Shown in pieces: positions 19,743 through 28,805 of a stretch of 64,000 bases of DNA. The translations under genes and the position numbers were made by a program. The notes under the pieces are model-generated. The model was not told where the DNA came from and ran no database searches. It saw only the letters and a list, made by a program, of their open reading frames with translations. Every line of letters starts with the position of its first letter. The stretch's first letter is position 1. Source of the stretch: Eubacterium sp. Its GTDB lineage: Bacteria > Bacillota > Clostridia > Lachnospirales > Lachnospiraceae. The DNA lies in the NCBI GenBank assembly GCA_024690665.1, contig JAILOU010000029.1, positions 1-64,000 on the forward strand, in the 5' to 3' direction.

Positions 19743-20846
19743 ATGTCAAACATCAAAATATGTACAGAAAAATCATCAGCATATACCAATATTCCGGATT
19801 TTTTTGTTGATCACTATATGGCCAAAGCAAATGGAGAATATGTGAAGGTATTCTTATATATGCTTCGGCTTCTTCATGCACCTAATGCGCAGATTTCCAT
19901 TTCACATATGGCAGATTTTTTCGATCACACGGAGAACGATATTCGCCGTGCTTTAAAATACTGGGAGAAAGAGAACCTTCTTCGCCTGGATTACGACGCA
20001 GACTGTGAGCTTTCAAGCATCTGCTTTTTAGCTCCTGAAACCGCACAGTCTTCTTTGCGTGCCAATATTACGCAGACGCCAAATCCGATCGCACCGGCTG
20101 CAATCATAACACCGGCTGCCACAAGCGGCGTTTCAGAGTCTATGGCGACACCTGCAAAGGTCGAATATTCTGCTGATGAAATCGCAGGTTTTAAAAAGAA
20201 AAATGATATCAAGGAACTACTGTTTATTGCGGAAACCTATCTTCGCAGAACGCTTTCCATGACAGATTGTCAGACTCTGTTCTATCTGCATGACCAGATT
20301 GGTCTATCTGTGGAACTGCTCGAATATCTGATTGAATATTGTGTGGAAAAAGGTCATTCCAATATCCGTTATATTGAAAAGACCGGTCTTGCCTGGCATG
20401 AAAAGGGCTATCAGACCGTTGCAGAAGCTAAGGCTAACAACAAGATTTACACCAAATCTCATACAGCCGTTATGAAAGCTTTCGGTATCAAAGGCCGTAA
20501 CCTGGTAGATACAGAACTTCAGACCATTAACCACTGGAGCCGTGACTTTGGCTTTACTCCGGAGCTGATCAGCGAAGCCTGCAATCGAACGATGGCTTCC
20601 ATTCATACACCTAGTTTCGAATATGTAGAAAAGATTCTCGAATCCTGGTATCGCCAGAAGGTTACCAAGCTGACCGATTTGGTTTCTTTAGATGCCAAGC
20701 ATGAAAGCGCAAGCCGCAATGCCATGCATAAGAAGAACGCGAATCTTCAGGCTGCCAAAAACAGCGGATTTTCTAATTTCTCACAGCGCAGCTACAATTA
20801 CGACCAGTTAGAACAACAGCTGCTTCACACCGGAGGTCAACACTAA
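19743..20846 (+). CDS. DnaD-domain replication initiation protein
   Basis: A 367-aa DnaD/DnaB-family protein. The N-terminal winged-helix domain (about 1-100) is followed by a Pro/Ala-rich linker and two tandem C-terminal DnaD (DDBH2) helical domains. One is near 165-225 (LLEYLIEYCVEKGHSN...YIEKTGLAW) and one near 240-320 (ELISEACNRT...YVEKILESW). Such proteins remodel origin DNA and help load the replicative helicase. The gene starts 112 nt after the DnaA-box cluster and is followed after 21 nt by the helicase-loader gene, so the two form a replication-initiation operon. Confidence 0.92.
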   Translation: MSNIKICTEKSSAYTNIPDFFVDHYMAKANGEYVKVFLYMLRLLHAPNAQISISHMADFFDHTENDIRRALKYWEKENLLRLDYDADCELSSICFLAPETAQSSLRANITQTPNPIAPAAIITPAATSGVSESMATPAKVEYSADEIAGFKKKNDIKELLFIAETYLRRTLSMTDCQTLFYLHDQIGLSVELLEYLIEYCVEKGHSNIRYIEKTGLAWHEKGYQTVAEAKANNKIYTKSHTAVMKAFGIKGRNLVDTELQTINHWSRDFGFTPELISEACNRTMASIHTPSFEYVEKILESWYRQKVTKLTDLVSLDAKHESASRNAMHKKNANLQAAKNSGFSNFSQRSYNYDQLEQQLLHTGGQH

Positions 20847-20867
20847 TTCTAAGAAAGGGCGCTACAC

Positions 20868-21860
20868 ATGCCACTTACCAATAGTCAGTTCGCTTCCATC
20901 ACAAGGGAATACGAACAAAAGCAACAACGTAATCATCATAATGAAATTCAAAAAAAAGAGGCTCTTTATCACAAAGAACCTCGTTTTTTGGAGATCGAAC
21001 AGCAGATTGGCTCCATAACGGTTGCCCGTACCAAGGCTCTCATAAACGGCGAGCCAAAACTTGCCGACGATTATGAACAGCAGCTTGAGAATCTGCGGCG
21101 CGAAAAGGAGAACCTGTTTCGCTTTCACGGACTTACACCAAAGGACTTAGAACCGGATTATGATTGCCCGGACTGCAAAGACACCGGCTACATCGGCAAC
21201 GAGAAATGCCACTGCCTAAAGCAGGCTTGTATCGACCTTGTCTACACCCAGTCCAACATTAAGGAGATATTGGCAAGAGAAAACTTTTCCAACTTTTCTC
21301 TTGATTTTTACCCTAATGATATCGTAGATCCGTCATCTAAGATGACCCCATATCAACTGGCCTGCCATGCTTATCAGACAGCCCTCGATTTCATCCGTGA
21401 TTTCGACACAACATTTAACAATCTGATTTTCACCGGGAACACCGGCGTTGGAAAAACATTTTTATCCAACTGCATTGCGAAAGAACTTTTAAACTCCGGT
21501 CATTCCGTCATCTATTTTAGTGCAGACCAGTTATTTAACAAATTAATCCAGTCACGATTTGAGCGCAGCCAGGACGGTCCTCCTGAGGGCGAGCTTATCC
21601 TTGATTGCGATTTATTAATCATTGATGATTTGGGTACCGAGTTTGGAACCGGTCGCAATTCCGGTGCCGTATCGCAACTGTTTTTATGTATTAATGAAAG
21701 AATTCTGCGGAAGAAATCAACCATCATTTCCACAAATCTTTCCCTGCAGCAGATTGCCGACACTTATACGGAACGAATCTTCTCACGACTGTCTAGCAAC
21801 TATACATTGCTAAAACTTGTCGGAAATGATATTCGCATCCAAAAAAAGATACAAGTATAG
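20868..21860 (+). CDS. DnaI/DnaC-like helicase loader ATPase
   Basis: A 330-aa AAA+ ATPase. The N-terminal region is a predicted coiled coil followed by a Cys cluster (CPDCKDTG..KCHC, Cys100/103/114/116), likely a zinc-binding module. The AAA+ domain has Walker A GNTGVGKT (190-197) and Walker B LLIIDDLGTE. The family loads the replicative helicase onto single-stranded DNA. It is co-transcribed with the DnaD-like gene. An IstB-type transposase helper is a possible relative, but the partner gene and the Cys module argue for DnaI. Confidence 0.92.
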   Translation: MPLTNSQFASITREYEQKQQRNHHNEIQKKEALYHKEPRFLEIEQQIGSITVARTKALINGEPKLADDYEQQLENLRREKENLFRFHGLTPKDLEPDYDCPDCKDTGYIGNEKCHCLKQACIDLVYTQSNIKEILARENFSNFSLDFYPNDIVDPSSKMTPYQLACHAYQTALDFIRDFDTTFNNLIFTGNTGVGKTFLSNCIAKELLNSGHSVIYFSADQLFNKLIQSRFERSQDGPPEGELILDCDLLIIDDLGTEFGTGRNSGAVSQLFLCINERILRKKSTIISTNLSLQQIADTYTERIFSRLSSNYTLLKLVGNDIRIQKKIQV

Positions 21861-21959
21861 TTTCATTTCCAAATAAATTGTGATATAGTAGTAAATGCCG
21901 TTTTTGGCGTACTAAGATAAAATTATTAATAGTTATTTTTTAGACGGAGGACACTTTCA

Positions 21960-23135
21960 ATGAGTGACGAAAGAAATTTAGAGACAATCCCGAAGGGTTC
22001 ATTAGGAATTGTTTCACTGAAAAGTTGCACAGAAATCGCCGACAAGGTAGACTACTACCTCGTACACTGGAGAGAAGAACGCCAGCAGCAACACAAAGAT
22101 TCCATGGCTTTCAAAGGATACCAGCGTGATACTTATATTTTAAATGTTGATACCCCAAGATTCGGATCAGGCGAAGCAAAATGCGTCATCAATGAGTCCG
22201 TTCGTGGATATGACTTATTCTTATTGGTAGACATTACAAACAACAGCTTAACTTATAAGCTTGGCGGATTTGAAAACCACATGTCTCCGGACGATCATTA
22301 CCAGGACTTAAAGCGTGTTATCGCTGCCGCTGCCGGTAAAGCTCGTCGTATTACCGTTATTATGCCTTTCTTATATGAAGGCCGTCAGCATAAGCGTTCA
22401 TCCCGTGAGTCTTTAGACTGCGCTTTAATGCTTCAGGAACTGACGAACATGGGCGTTGACAACATCATTACCTTTGATGCACATGACCCTCGTGTTCAGA
22501 ATGCAATTCCACTTCACGGATTCGAAACCGTTACAGCTGCTTATCAGTTCGTAAAGGGAATCCTTCGTGAGTGTGACGACTTAAAGATTGACAACGACCA
22601 TCTGATGGTTATTTCACCGGATGAAGGTGGTACAAACCGTGCCGTATATCTTGCCAGCGTACTTGGCGTTGATATGGGTATGTTCTACAAGCGTCGTGAC
22701 TACAGCCGTATCGTAGACGGCCGTAACCCGATCGTTGCACATGAATTCCTTGGACCATCCCTCGATGGTAAGGACGTTATGATTGTAGACGATATGATTT
22801 CTTCCGGAGAAAGTATGCTTGATGTAGCTGCTGAACTGAAGAGAAGAAATGCGAACAGAATCTTCGTAATCTCTACATTCGGTCTGTTCACAAGTGGATT
22901 TGAGAAGTTTGACAAGGCCGTTGAAGATGGTACCATCTACAAGGTTGTAACAACAAACCTTTGCTACCAGTCACCGGAACTGTTATCTAAGCCATATTAC
23001 ATCAACTGTGACATGAGCAAATACATCGCTTACCTGATTGACACCTTAAACCATGATGCATCTGTAAGTGATTTATTAAATCCATACGAGAAGATCAAGA
23101 ATCTTGTCACAAGATATACAGAAGAACACAAATAA
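21960..23135 (+). CDS. prs: Ribose-phosphate pyrophosphokinase
   Basis: A 391-aa PRPP synthetase family member, which would make PRPP from ribose-5-phosphate and ATP for nucleotide, His and Trp synthesis. The PRPP loop VMIVDDMISSGESM lies near residue 275. The FDAHDPRVQNAIP block matches the family's catalytic region. It is longer than classical Prs (about 315 aa) and belongs to the divergent clostridial type. RBS GACGGAGGAC precedes the ATG. The 99 nt upstream are AT-rich and may hold a promoter. Confidence 0.9.
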   Translation: MSDERNLETIPKGSLGIVSLKSCTEIADKVDYYLVHWREERQQQHKDSMAFKGYQRDTYILNVDTPRFGSGEAKCVINESVRGYDLFLLVDITNNSLTYKLGGFENHMSPDDHYQDLKRVIAAAAGKARRITVIMPFLYEGRQHKRSSRESLDCALMLQELTNMGVDNIITFDAHDPRVQNAIPLHGFETVTAAYQFVKGILRECDDLKIDNDHLMVISPDEGGTNRAVYLASVLGVDMGMFYKRRDYSRIVDGRNPIVAHEFLGPSLDGKDVMIVDDMISSGESMLDVAAELKRRNANRIFVISTFGLFTSGFEKFDKAVEDGTIYKVVTTNLCYQSPELLSKPYYINCDMSKYIAYLIDTLNHDASVSDLLNPYEKIKNLVTRYTEEHK

Positions 23136-23142
23136 AAAAAAT

Positions 23143-23180
23143 GCCGTGCATGGAATTGCTTCCATACACGGCTATTATTT
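23143..23180. terminator. Bidirectional terminator, prs/trkH
   Basis: GCCGTGCATGGAA (23143-23155) pairs with TTCCATACACGGC (23160-23172), flanked by T-rich sequence on the plus side and an A-run upstream. It serves two convergent genes. Confidence 0.85.
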
Positions 23181-23192
23181 TGTCCATATTGA

Positions 23193-24629
23193 TTATCGTC
23201 TCCATGTCGAAGGTGAAATCAACATCAGAAGCGGAAACAGTTCCAATCTTCCGGCTAACATATCCAGCATCAGCACAATCTTCGATGCCACGCCAAATCC
23301 GCTGTAATTACCACTCGGTCCGATCTCTCCGATTCCCGGTCCGATGTTATTAAGACAGGCAGCTACTGCCGAGAAGTTCGTGTCAAATCCAAAGTTATCA
23401 ATTGAAATCACAATCACCGATCCTGCAAATATAAACACATAGACCAGCACATATGAGTACAGCGACTTCATGGTTTCTTTTGGTACTACATGACCGTCCA
23501 TCCGAACCTGTCTGACTCGTCTTGGATGAATCAGATACGAGATTTCATTTCGAACTGCCTTAAACATCAATACCCAGCGCGATACTTTCATACCTCCGCC
23601 GGTACTTCCTGCGCAGGCTCCAATCAGCATCAAAAATACCAACAGCGTCTGCGAAAACTCAGGCCAGGTCGTGTAGTCCACCGTCGCGAATCCCGTCGAT
23701 GTCAAAATGGATGATACCGTAAATGCAACATGATGCACGCATTCTCTAAGACTGTCAAAACTGTGATAAGCATTAACGCAAATCAGCGCCACAGCTCCAA
23801 TGTAGATTCCCAGATACCAGCGCACCTCTTCCATAACGGCTGCGTTCTTTACTTTTCTGAACATCAAAAAGTAATAAAACGAGAAGTTCACACCACTCAT
23901 GAACATAAACACGGTTATGATATTCTGTTGTGCAATCGTATATGCTCCAATCGAAGAATTTAAGATGGCAAATCCTCCGGTACCGGTAGTTGCAACCGAA
24001 ATCGTTACCGCGTCAAACACTGACATCTTCGACCAGATAAGAGCTCCAATCTCAAACAGCGTAATCGCAATATAAATTTTATAAAGCAGCGCTGCTGTCT
24101 TTCGAATCTGCGGCACAAGCTTACCAACGGATGGTCCCGGGCTTTCTGCCCTCATCAGGTACATATTGCTTCCGTTGCTTCTTGGCAGAATCGCCAGCAT
24201 CAGCACCAGCACACCCATACCACCAACCCAGTGGATAAAGCTTCGCATGAACAACGCCGTATGCGAAAGCGCTTCTACATCCGTTAAGATGCTTGCACCG
24301 GTTGTCGTAAAGCCGGATATATTTTCAAATAATGCATCCAGATAACTTGGAATCTCTCCACTTAAGGTAAATGGCACCGCCGCAATCGCACTGATTAAAA
24401 TCCAGCACAGCGCAACCACAACAAAACTTTCTTTTGCATAGAAGCTGTCTTTCTCCGCCTTCTTTAGACTTCCAAGCGTACCTACAATCGCACATGCAAT
24501 TGCCGTCCCCAGATAATACCATCCCTGATGTTCGTGGTAAATCAAAGCCACCAGGCAAGGCGCCAACAACAGCACAGCCTCCAACTGTATAATTTTAAAT
24601 GTAAAATATCTTATAATTGCTCGATTCAT
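23193..24629 (-). CDS. trkH: TrkH/KtrB-type potassium transporter
   Basis: A 478-aa integral membrane potassium channel subunit with repeated M1-P-M2 units. Selectivity-loop-like segments include SGFTTTGASI, TTGTGGFAIL and STGFATVD, and GACAGSTGGGMKVSR is conserved in the family. It should import K+ under control of the Trk/Ktr regulator encoded just upstream, whose stop is 3 nt before this start. The pair is an operon. Confidence 0.94.
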   Translation of the reverse strand: MNRAIIRYFTFKIIQLEAVLLLAPCLVALIYHEHQGWYYLGTAIACAIVGTLGSLKKAEKDSFYAKESFVVVALCWILISAIAAVPFTLSGEIPSYLDALFENISGFTTTGASILTDVEALSHTALFMRSFIHWVGGMGVLVLMLAILPRSNGSNMYLMRAESPGPSVGKLVPQIRKTAALLYKIYIAITLFEIGALIWSKMSVFDAVTISVATTGTGGFAILNSSIGAYTIAQQNIITVFMFMSGVNFSFYYFLMFRKVKNAAVMEEVRWYLGIYIGAVALICVNAYHSFDSLRECVHHVAFTVSSILTSTGFATVDYTTWPEFSQTLLVFLMLIGACAGSTGGGMKVSRWVLMFKAVRNEISYLIHPRRVRQVRMDGHVVPKETMKSLYSYVLVYVFIFAGSVIVISIDNFGFDTNFSAVAACLNNIGPGIGEIGPSGNYSGFGVASKIVLMLDMLAGRLELFPLLMLISPSTWRR

Positions 24630-24632
24630 ATC

Positions 24633-25991
24633 CTACCTCATGATATCGGAAATACATTTTAATCCGCGTTCCCTCGTTACCACTACGACGGAATCATTCA
24701 TACGTATTTCATCCTTACCACCCGGAATAATCAGTTTTCCTGAGCGGACAATACAAGCTATCAAAAGATTCTTTTTCAAATGTAATTTCTCTAGCGGAAT
24801 GCCCAAAAAAGGATGCTCGCTGCCAACCACGAATTCGAGCACTTCAACCTTGTCATCGAGCAGCTGATACAATGTCTCCACGTTGCTTCCCATTGAGTTA
24901 TTCATTGCTCTAATATACTGCAGAATTCTTTCTGCGGTAATCTTCTTCGGATAACAGACGCTTCCCATATCAAGTGTCTGCAGAATTTCATCATGCTCTA
25001 TCTTATGAATCTTCGTAATCGCCTTTGCACCTGCATGTTGCTGCGCGTACAAGGAGAGCATAATATTCTCCTCGTCAAAGTTGGTCCAGGCCACCACAAT
25101 ATTCATGCTCTCGATTCCTTCTTCCAAAAGAAGTTCTCTGTCTGTTCCATCTCCATGAATCACAAGCGCTTCCGGAAGCAATTCGTTAAGCTCTCCGCAG
25201 CGTTCCTTGCTGCTTTCAATAATGGTCACATCAATCCCCATATTCAGCAAATGTTTAGACAGATATACCGTGGTCTCACCGCCACCGATAATCATGACCT
25301 TGTGTACCTTACGATTCACATTGCCCAGCTTTTTCATGCTTCTAAGCACTTCCGTCGGCTCTGCCACAAAGTAAAGAACGTCACCTTCTTCAATTACATA
25401 CTGTCCATTCGGAATCACAACGTCTCCGCCTCTTTGCACTGCAACCACCAGCATATTCACCTTATGCTTCGCAGCTATATCCATCAGTGCGCATCCAACC
25501 AGCTCTGAGCCTTCCTGCACCTTACATCCAAGCAGATCCAATCGCCCCTTGGCAAAGTTCTCCACTCGAATCGCCGATGGATACTTAATCAGCCGCGCAA
25601 TCTCATGCGCTGCTGCCATCTCCGGATTGATAATAAGTGACAATCCTAATTCTTCTTTTATAAAGGATACTTCTTCCAATGTATAGATTGGATTTCTAAC
25701 GCGCGCAATGGTCTTGCAGTTGCCTGCCTTTCTCGCAATCAGACAGCACAGCAAATTAAGCTCGTCGGAAGCCGTCACTGCAAGCAGCACATCTGCATTT
25801 TTGATGCCCGCCTCAACCAGCATTGCTCTACTGCCGGCATTTCCAATATATCCCATAACATCATATTCGCGGACCACCTGTTCTACGCGACTCTTATCCA
25901 GATCCACCGCCGTTACATCATGTCCTTCTTTCACCAGCTGTTCAATCAGCGTCTTGCCGACATTTCCACAGCCTACTACAATAATCTGCAT
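24633..25991 (-). CDS. trkA: TrkA, potassium uptake regulatory subunit
   Basis: A 452-aa cytoplasmic protein with two tandem RCK units. The first Rossmann motif (VVGCGNVGKT) is at residues 5-14 and the second (IIGGGETTVYL) near 230. TrkA_C domains end each half. It binds NAD(H) or nucleotides and gates the membrane subunit encoded 3 nt downstream. The 452-aa double-RCK form is typical of TrkA rather than the single-RCK KtrA. Confidence 0.95.
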   Translation of the reverse strand: MQIIVVGCGNVGKTLIEQLVKEGHDVTAVDLDKSRVEQVVREYDVMGYIGNAGSRAMLVEAGIKNADVLLAVTASDELNLLCCLIARKAGNCKTIARVRNPIYTLEEVSFIKEELGLSLIINPEMAAAHEIARLIKYPSAIRVENFAKGRLDLLGCKVQEGSELVGCALMDIAAKHKVNMLVVAVQRGGDVVIPNGQYVIEEGDVLYFVAEPTEVLRSMKKLGNVNRKVHKVMIIGGGETTVYLSKHLLNMGIDVTIIESSKERCGELNELLPEALVIHGDGTDRELLLEEGIESMNIVVAWTNFDEENIMLSLYAQQHAGAKAITKIHKIEHDEILQTLDMGSVCYPKKITAERILQYIRAMNNSMGSNVETLYQLLDDKVEVLEFVVGSEHPFLGIPLEKLHLKKNLLIACIVRSGKLIIPGGKDEIRMNDSVVVVTRERGLKCISDIMR

Positions 25992-26012
25992 GATTCCCTC
26001 CGAATTGTTCGA

Positions 26013-26561
26013 TTATTTTTCTCTATATTCTACATCAATTGGTTCTGATGGATTAAATCCTTTTGACTTAACTCCAAGGAACAAATCTCCAAGCGCATCA
26101 ATAATCAGCGCAATTCCAACCAGACGAAGTCCAATGCTCCATACCGCAAATGCATTTACAATCAAAAGCACTGCCAGCACGATCGTCACAATTGCAACTG
26201 CCATTGCCAGAACGCGCTGTTCCTGCAGCGTCTGTGCAATCTTAAAATCACGATATCCGTGAATCAGCAATAGAATTCCAATCAGCGCAGATATCAGCCA
26301 GATTACTGCTCCCGGCATCGCAATAAAAACAATGCCAATTACAATAATAATCACACCGCCTGCAACCCGAAGCACTCCAACCGGACTTGCCAGGTACGAT
26401 ACCAGGGATACGATTCCTGAAATCAGCAGCAAAAAGCCTACTATCTTTATTACCGAAAATGATGTTGCAATTGGCCACACCAGCAACATCACACCTATGA
26501 TTAATGATAAGATTAAAGTCAATGATAAATCGAATCTTCTTCCATTTTTCAAACTACCCAT
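26013..26561 (-). CDS. DUF308 (HdeD-like) membrane protein
   Basis: A 182-aa protein with about six hydrophobic segments arranged as a repeated pair-of-helices unit, typical of the DUF308/HdeD family. The ends are polar and charged. HdeD in enterobacteria is linked to acid resistance, but no function is established for Firmicute members. It lies 21 nt upstream of trkA on the same strand and may share its transcript. Confidence 0.8.
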   Translation of the reverse strand: MGSLKNGRRFDLSLTLILSLIIGVMLLVWPIATSFSVIKIVGFLLLISGIVSLVSYLASPVGVLRVAGGVIIIVIGIVFIAMPGAVIWLISALIGILLLIHGYRDFKIAQTLQEQRVLAMAVAIVTIVLAVLLIVNAFAVWSIGLRLVGIALIIDALGDLFLGVKSKGFNPSEPIDVEYREK

Positions 26562-26728
26562 CTATGCTCCCTTTCTTTATATTTCTAAATTATATTTTTC
26601 CATATAACACACTATAGTCCAACTACCATTTAAAGGCAAGTTAATTTGATTTTTTCTCTATTTTCCCCAATTCCCCCTTCTTTCTTACACGACGAAAGTC
26701 CTACTATACTTGAAATTTTTCACAAAAA

Positions 26729-26749
26729 CGATTATATTGGTAATAATCG
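26729..26749 (+). promoter_or_regulatory. Inverted repeat in the metA leader
   Basis: CGATTAT (26729-26735) pairs with ATAATCG (26743-26749) just before the AAAGGAGGAC ribosome-binding site of metA. It could be an operator or a leader hairpin. I see no S-box or other riboswitch here. Confidence 0.3.
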
Positions 26750-26767
26750 TGTAAAGGAGGACATAAG

Positions 26768-27682
26768 ATGCCAATTAAAGTCCAGGACTCGCTTCCTGCT
26801 ACTTCTATTCTTGAACAGGAAAATATCTTCGTCATGACGGAATACTTTGCTTTACATCAGAATATCCGCCCGCTTCGCGTGCTGATTTTAAACCTGATGC
26901 CGACTAAGATTGTCACGGAAACGCAGCTTCTTAGAAAACTGTCGAATACCCCTCTTCAGATCGAAGTGGAGTTTTTACAGACTGCTTCCTATCAGCCGCA
27001 ACATGTCGACCCAACGCATCTTGATTCCTTCTATCGTACTTTCGACGAAGTGAAAGATGAAAAATATGACGGCATGATCATCACCGGTGCTCCTTTGGAT
27101 TTTGTTGAATTCGAAGAAGTTGAATACTGGGACGAATTATGCGAAATCATGGAATGGACCAACACGCACGTTCATTCTACCATGCATCTGTGCTGGGGTG
27201 CCTATGCCGCTTTGTATTATCACTACGGCATTCAAAAAACTAAGCGCGACAAAAAGCTTAGTGGTATCTATGAACATACAATTCTCAAGTGGACCACTCC
27301 TTTGTTTCGTGGTATGGACGATCGATTCTTTGCTCCGCACTCTCGTTTTATCGACTGCACAAAGGAGGATATCCTTGCCGTTCCCGAACTCGAACTGCTG
27401 GCCACCTCTGAAGAGGCCGGTGTTGCCATCATGAAGACAACAGACTCTCATAAGTTCTTTATGACCTGCCACCCGGAATATGACGCCGATACTCTTGCAC
27501 AAGAATATCTTCGTGATACACAGCGCGGTATGAATCCAGACATCCCGGTCAACTATTTCCCAGATGACGATCCTACCAAATCACCGATTGTCAGATGGCG
27601 CTCAACCGGACAGCTGATTTTTTCAAACTGGTTGAATTACTATGTATATCAGACAACACCATATGATGTCAGAGACATCTAG
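26768..27682 (+). CDS. metA: Homoserine O-acyltransferase MetA
   Basis: A 304-aa enzyme that acylates homoserine at the start of methionine synthesis. The catalytic cysteine is Cys142 (STMHLCWGAYAA), and HPEYD near residue 236 carries the catalytic His. Position 111, known from work on this family to set acyl-CoA choice (Glu for acetyl, Gly for succinyl), is Asp here (ITGAPLDFVEFE). The donor therefore cannot be read directly; acetyl-CoA is my guess. Strong RBS AAAGGAGG. It is a single-gene unit with its own terminator. Confidence 0.95.
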   Translation: MPIKVQDSLPATSILEQENIFVMTEYFALHQNIRPLRVLILNLMPTKIVTETQLLRKLSNTPLQIEVEFLQTASYQPQHVDPTHLDSFYRTFDEVKDEKYDGMIITGAPLDFVEFEEVEYWDELCEIMEWTNTHVHSTMHLCWGAYAALYYHYGIQKTKRDKKLSGIYEHTILKWTTPLFRGMDDRFFAPHSRFIDCTKEDILAVPELELLATSEEAGVAIMKTTDSHKFFMTCHPEYDADTLAQEYLRDTQRGMNPDIPVNYFPDDDPTKSPIVRWRSTGQLIFSNWLNYYVYQTTPYDVRDI

Positions 27683-27704
27683 TTATCGACTTTTTTAGAT
27701 TCGA

Positions 27705-27740
27705 AATAGCCTGTTGCAGCACAACAGGCTATTATTTTTT
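27705..27740 (+). terminator. Intrinsic terminator of metA
   Basis: AATAGCCTGTTG (27705-27716) pairs with CAACAGGCTATT (27722-27733), followed by ATTTTTT. Confidence 0.92.
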
Positions 27741-27792
27741 ATAACTTTTCCCGGCTCCGGCGCTTCTTTAGTTACAAAATCCCGCCAGCAAC

Positions 27793-28197
27793 AATCCCCC
27801 TGCGGCAGGAACTCCTCAGCTTTCGACTGAGAAACATTTCGACAAGCACATCGAGAGCCGCCAAATTTTTATGAGTATCGCATACTCGCCAAACCGAACC
27901 GGGGCTGCCTCGGATGAAGAAAAGAAATGGCCGTCTGCGTAGCAGACTAGGGATAAGGAAACCGGCGTTTCCGCAAGCTCGCTTGCAGAAGCGCCGGTTT
28001 ATTTAGACCGTCAGGTGTGCCGCAGGCACAGCAGGCCATTTCTTGTAATTAACACCACAACCCACCCTAGCAGAACACGGGCGGTAGCGAGTAAATCAAA
28101 AGATACGCAGTAAAAATTTGATCAGCGGCGGGTCGGTGCGGGGAGAAATCGTTTGCTCAGGAGAAAGCGTCTTTCCCCGCCCAACCACAGGGGGATT
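27793..28197. repeat. 405-nt structured intergenic element
   Basis: About 450 nt between metA and nrdG contain no credible ORF but dense inverted repeats. AATCCCCCTG (27793-27802) is complementary to CAGGGGGATT (28188-28197), so the ends can pair. Inside, GAAATGGCC (27924-27932) pairs with 28034-28042 and encloses three hairpins: GTCTGC/GCAGAC (27933-27947), AAACCGGCG/CGCCGGTTT (27959-28000) with an inner GCAAGC/GCTTGC, and TGTGCC/GGCACA (28016-28030). Other hairpins are GAGTAT/ATACTC (27873-27887) and GCGGGGA/TCCCCGC near 28138-28180. The nrdG stop lies inside the right arm. It is either a large structured RNA or a non-autonomous mobile repeat. Confidence 0.6.
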
Positions 28198-28732
28198 AAC
28201 GCATCTTCATAAGCTCCGGTATCAACACAATCTGCTCCGTCGCAAGCGACTTTTGCACATCAATAATTCTCTGATTTTCACTCCCGCGAAACTTAAGTCT
28301 GATATTCTTCTTATCCTTTTCAAATTCCCCATCCACAAGAACATCAATCTGCTCTAAGATCTGTCTCGTCGTCAGACATTCGGCAAGCTTACCATTTAAC
28401 ATGTCAGCATCCAATTGATACCCGGAATAAATCCAGATATTCTTCTCCGGCAGTTCCTCGCGGACGCGAAGAATCAATTCTAAGACTTTTCCCTGGTTTT
28501 CCGGCTCCATCGGCTCGCCGCCAAGAATTGTCAAACCGTCAATGTAGTCTTTGGAAAGCATATTTATAATCTTGTCCATCGTTTCATCTGTGAATTCATC
28601 GCCGTACGCAAAGTCCCAGGTTTCCGGCTGAAAGCAATCCTCGCAGCAATGCGTACATCCGGATACAAACAATGAGATTCTGACGCCAACGCCATTTGCA
28701 ATATCACAGTCCTTAATCGCTCCATAATTCAT
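28196..28732 (-). CDS. nrdG: Anaerobic RNR-activating radical SAM enzyme
   Basis: A 178-aa radical-SAM activase that installs the glycyl radical on NrdD. The [4Fe-4S] motif CX3CX2C is formed by Cys26, Cys30 and Cys33 (GCTHCCEDC), with an extra Cys29. The SAM-binding LGGEPM follows. Length is normal. It lies downstream of nrdD, separated by a hairpin that may reduce its expression. Its stop codon is inside the terminal repeat of the structured element. Confidence 0.95.
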   Translation of the reverse strand: MNYGAIKDCDIANGVGVRISLFVSGCTHCCEDCFQPETWDFAYGDEFTDETMDKIINMLSKDYIDGLTILGGEPMEPENQGKVLELILRVREELPEKNIWIYSGYQLDADMLNGKLAECLTTRQILEQIDVLVDGEFEKDKKNIRLKFRGSENQRIIDVQKSLATEQIVLIPELMKMR

Positions 28733-28755
28733 CTAACAAACCTCTTTTCAAAAAT

Positions 28756-28790
28756 AAAAACCCCTTTGCCGAATCGCTCCGACAAAGAGG
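28756..28790 (-). terminator. Hairpin between nrdD and nrdG
   Basis: CCCCTTTGCCG (28761-28771) pairs with CGACAAAGAGG (28780-28790), allowing two G-U pairs, with a T-rich tail on the minus strand. It probably acts as a partial terminator that sets the NrdD to NrdG ratio. Confidence 0.65.
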
Positions 28791-28805
28791 TGCTTATACA
28801 AAATT

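Noticed and set aside
27741-28195. RNase P RNA, tmRNA or group II intron in the structured region
   Set aside because: The defining conserved blocks (GAGGAAAGTCC, the tRNA-like ends, domain V) are missing on both strands.
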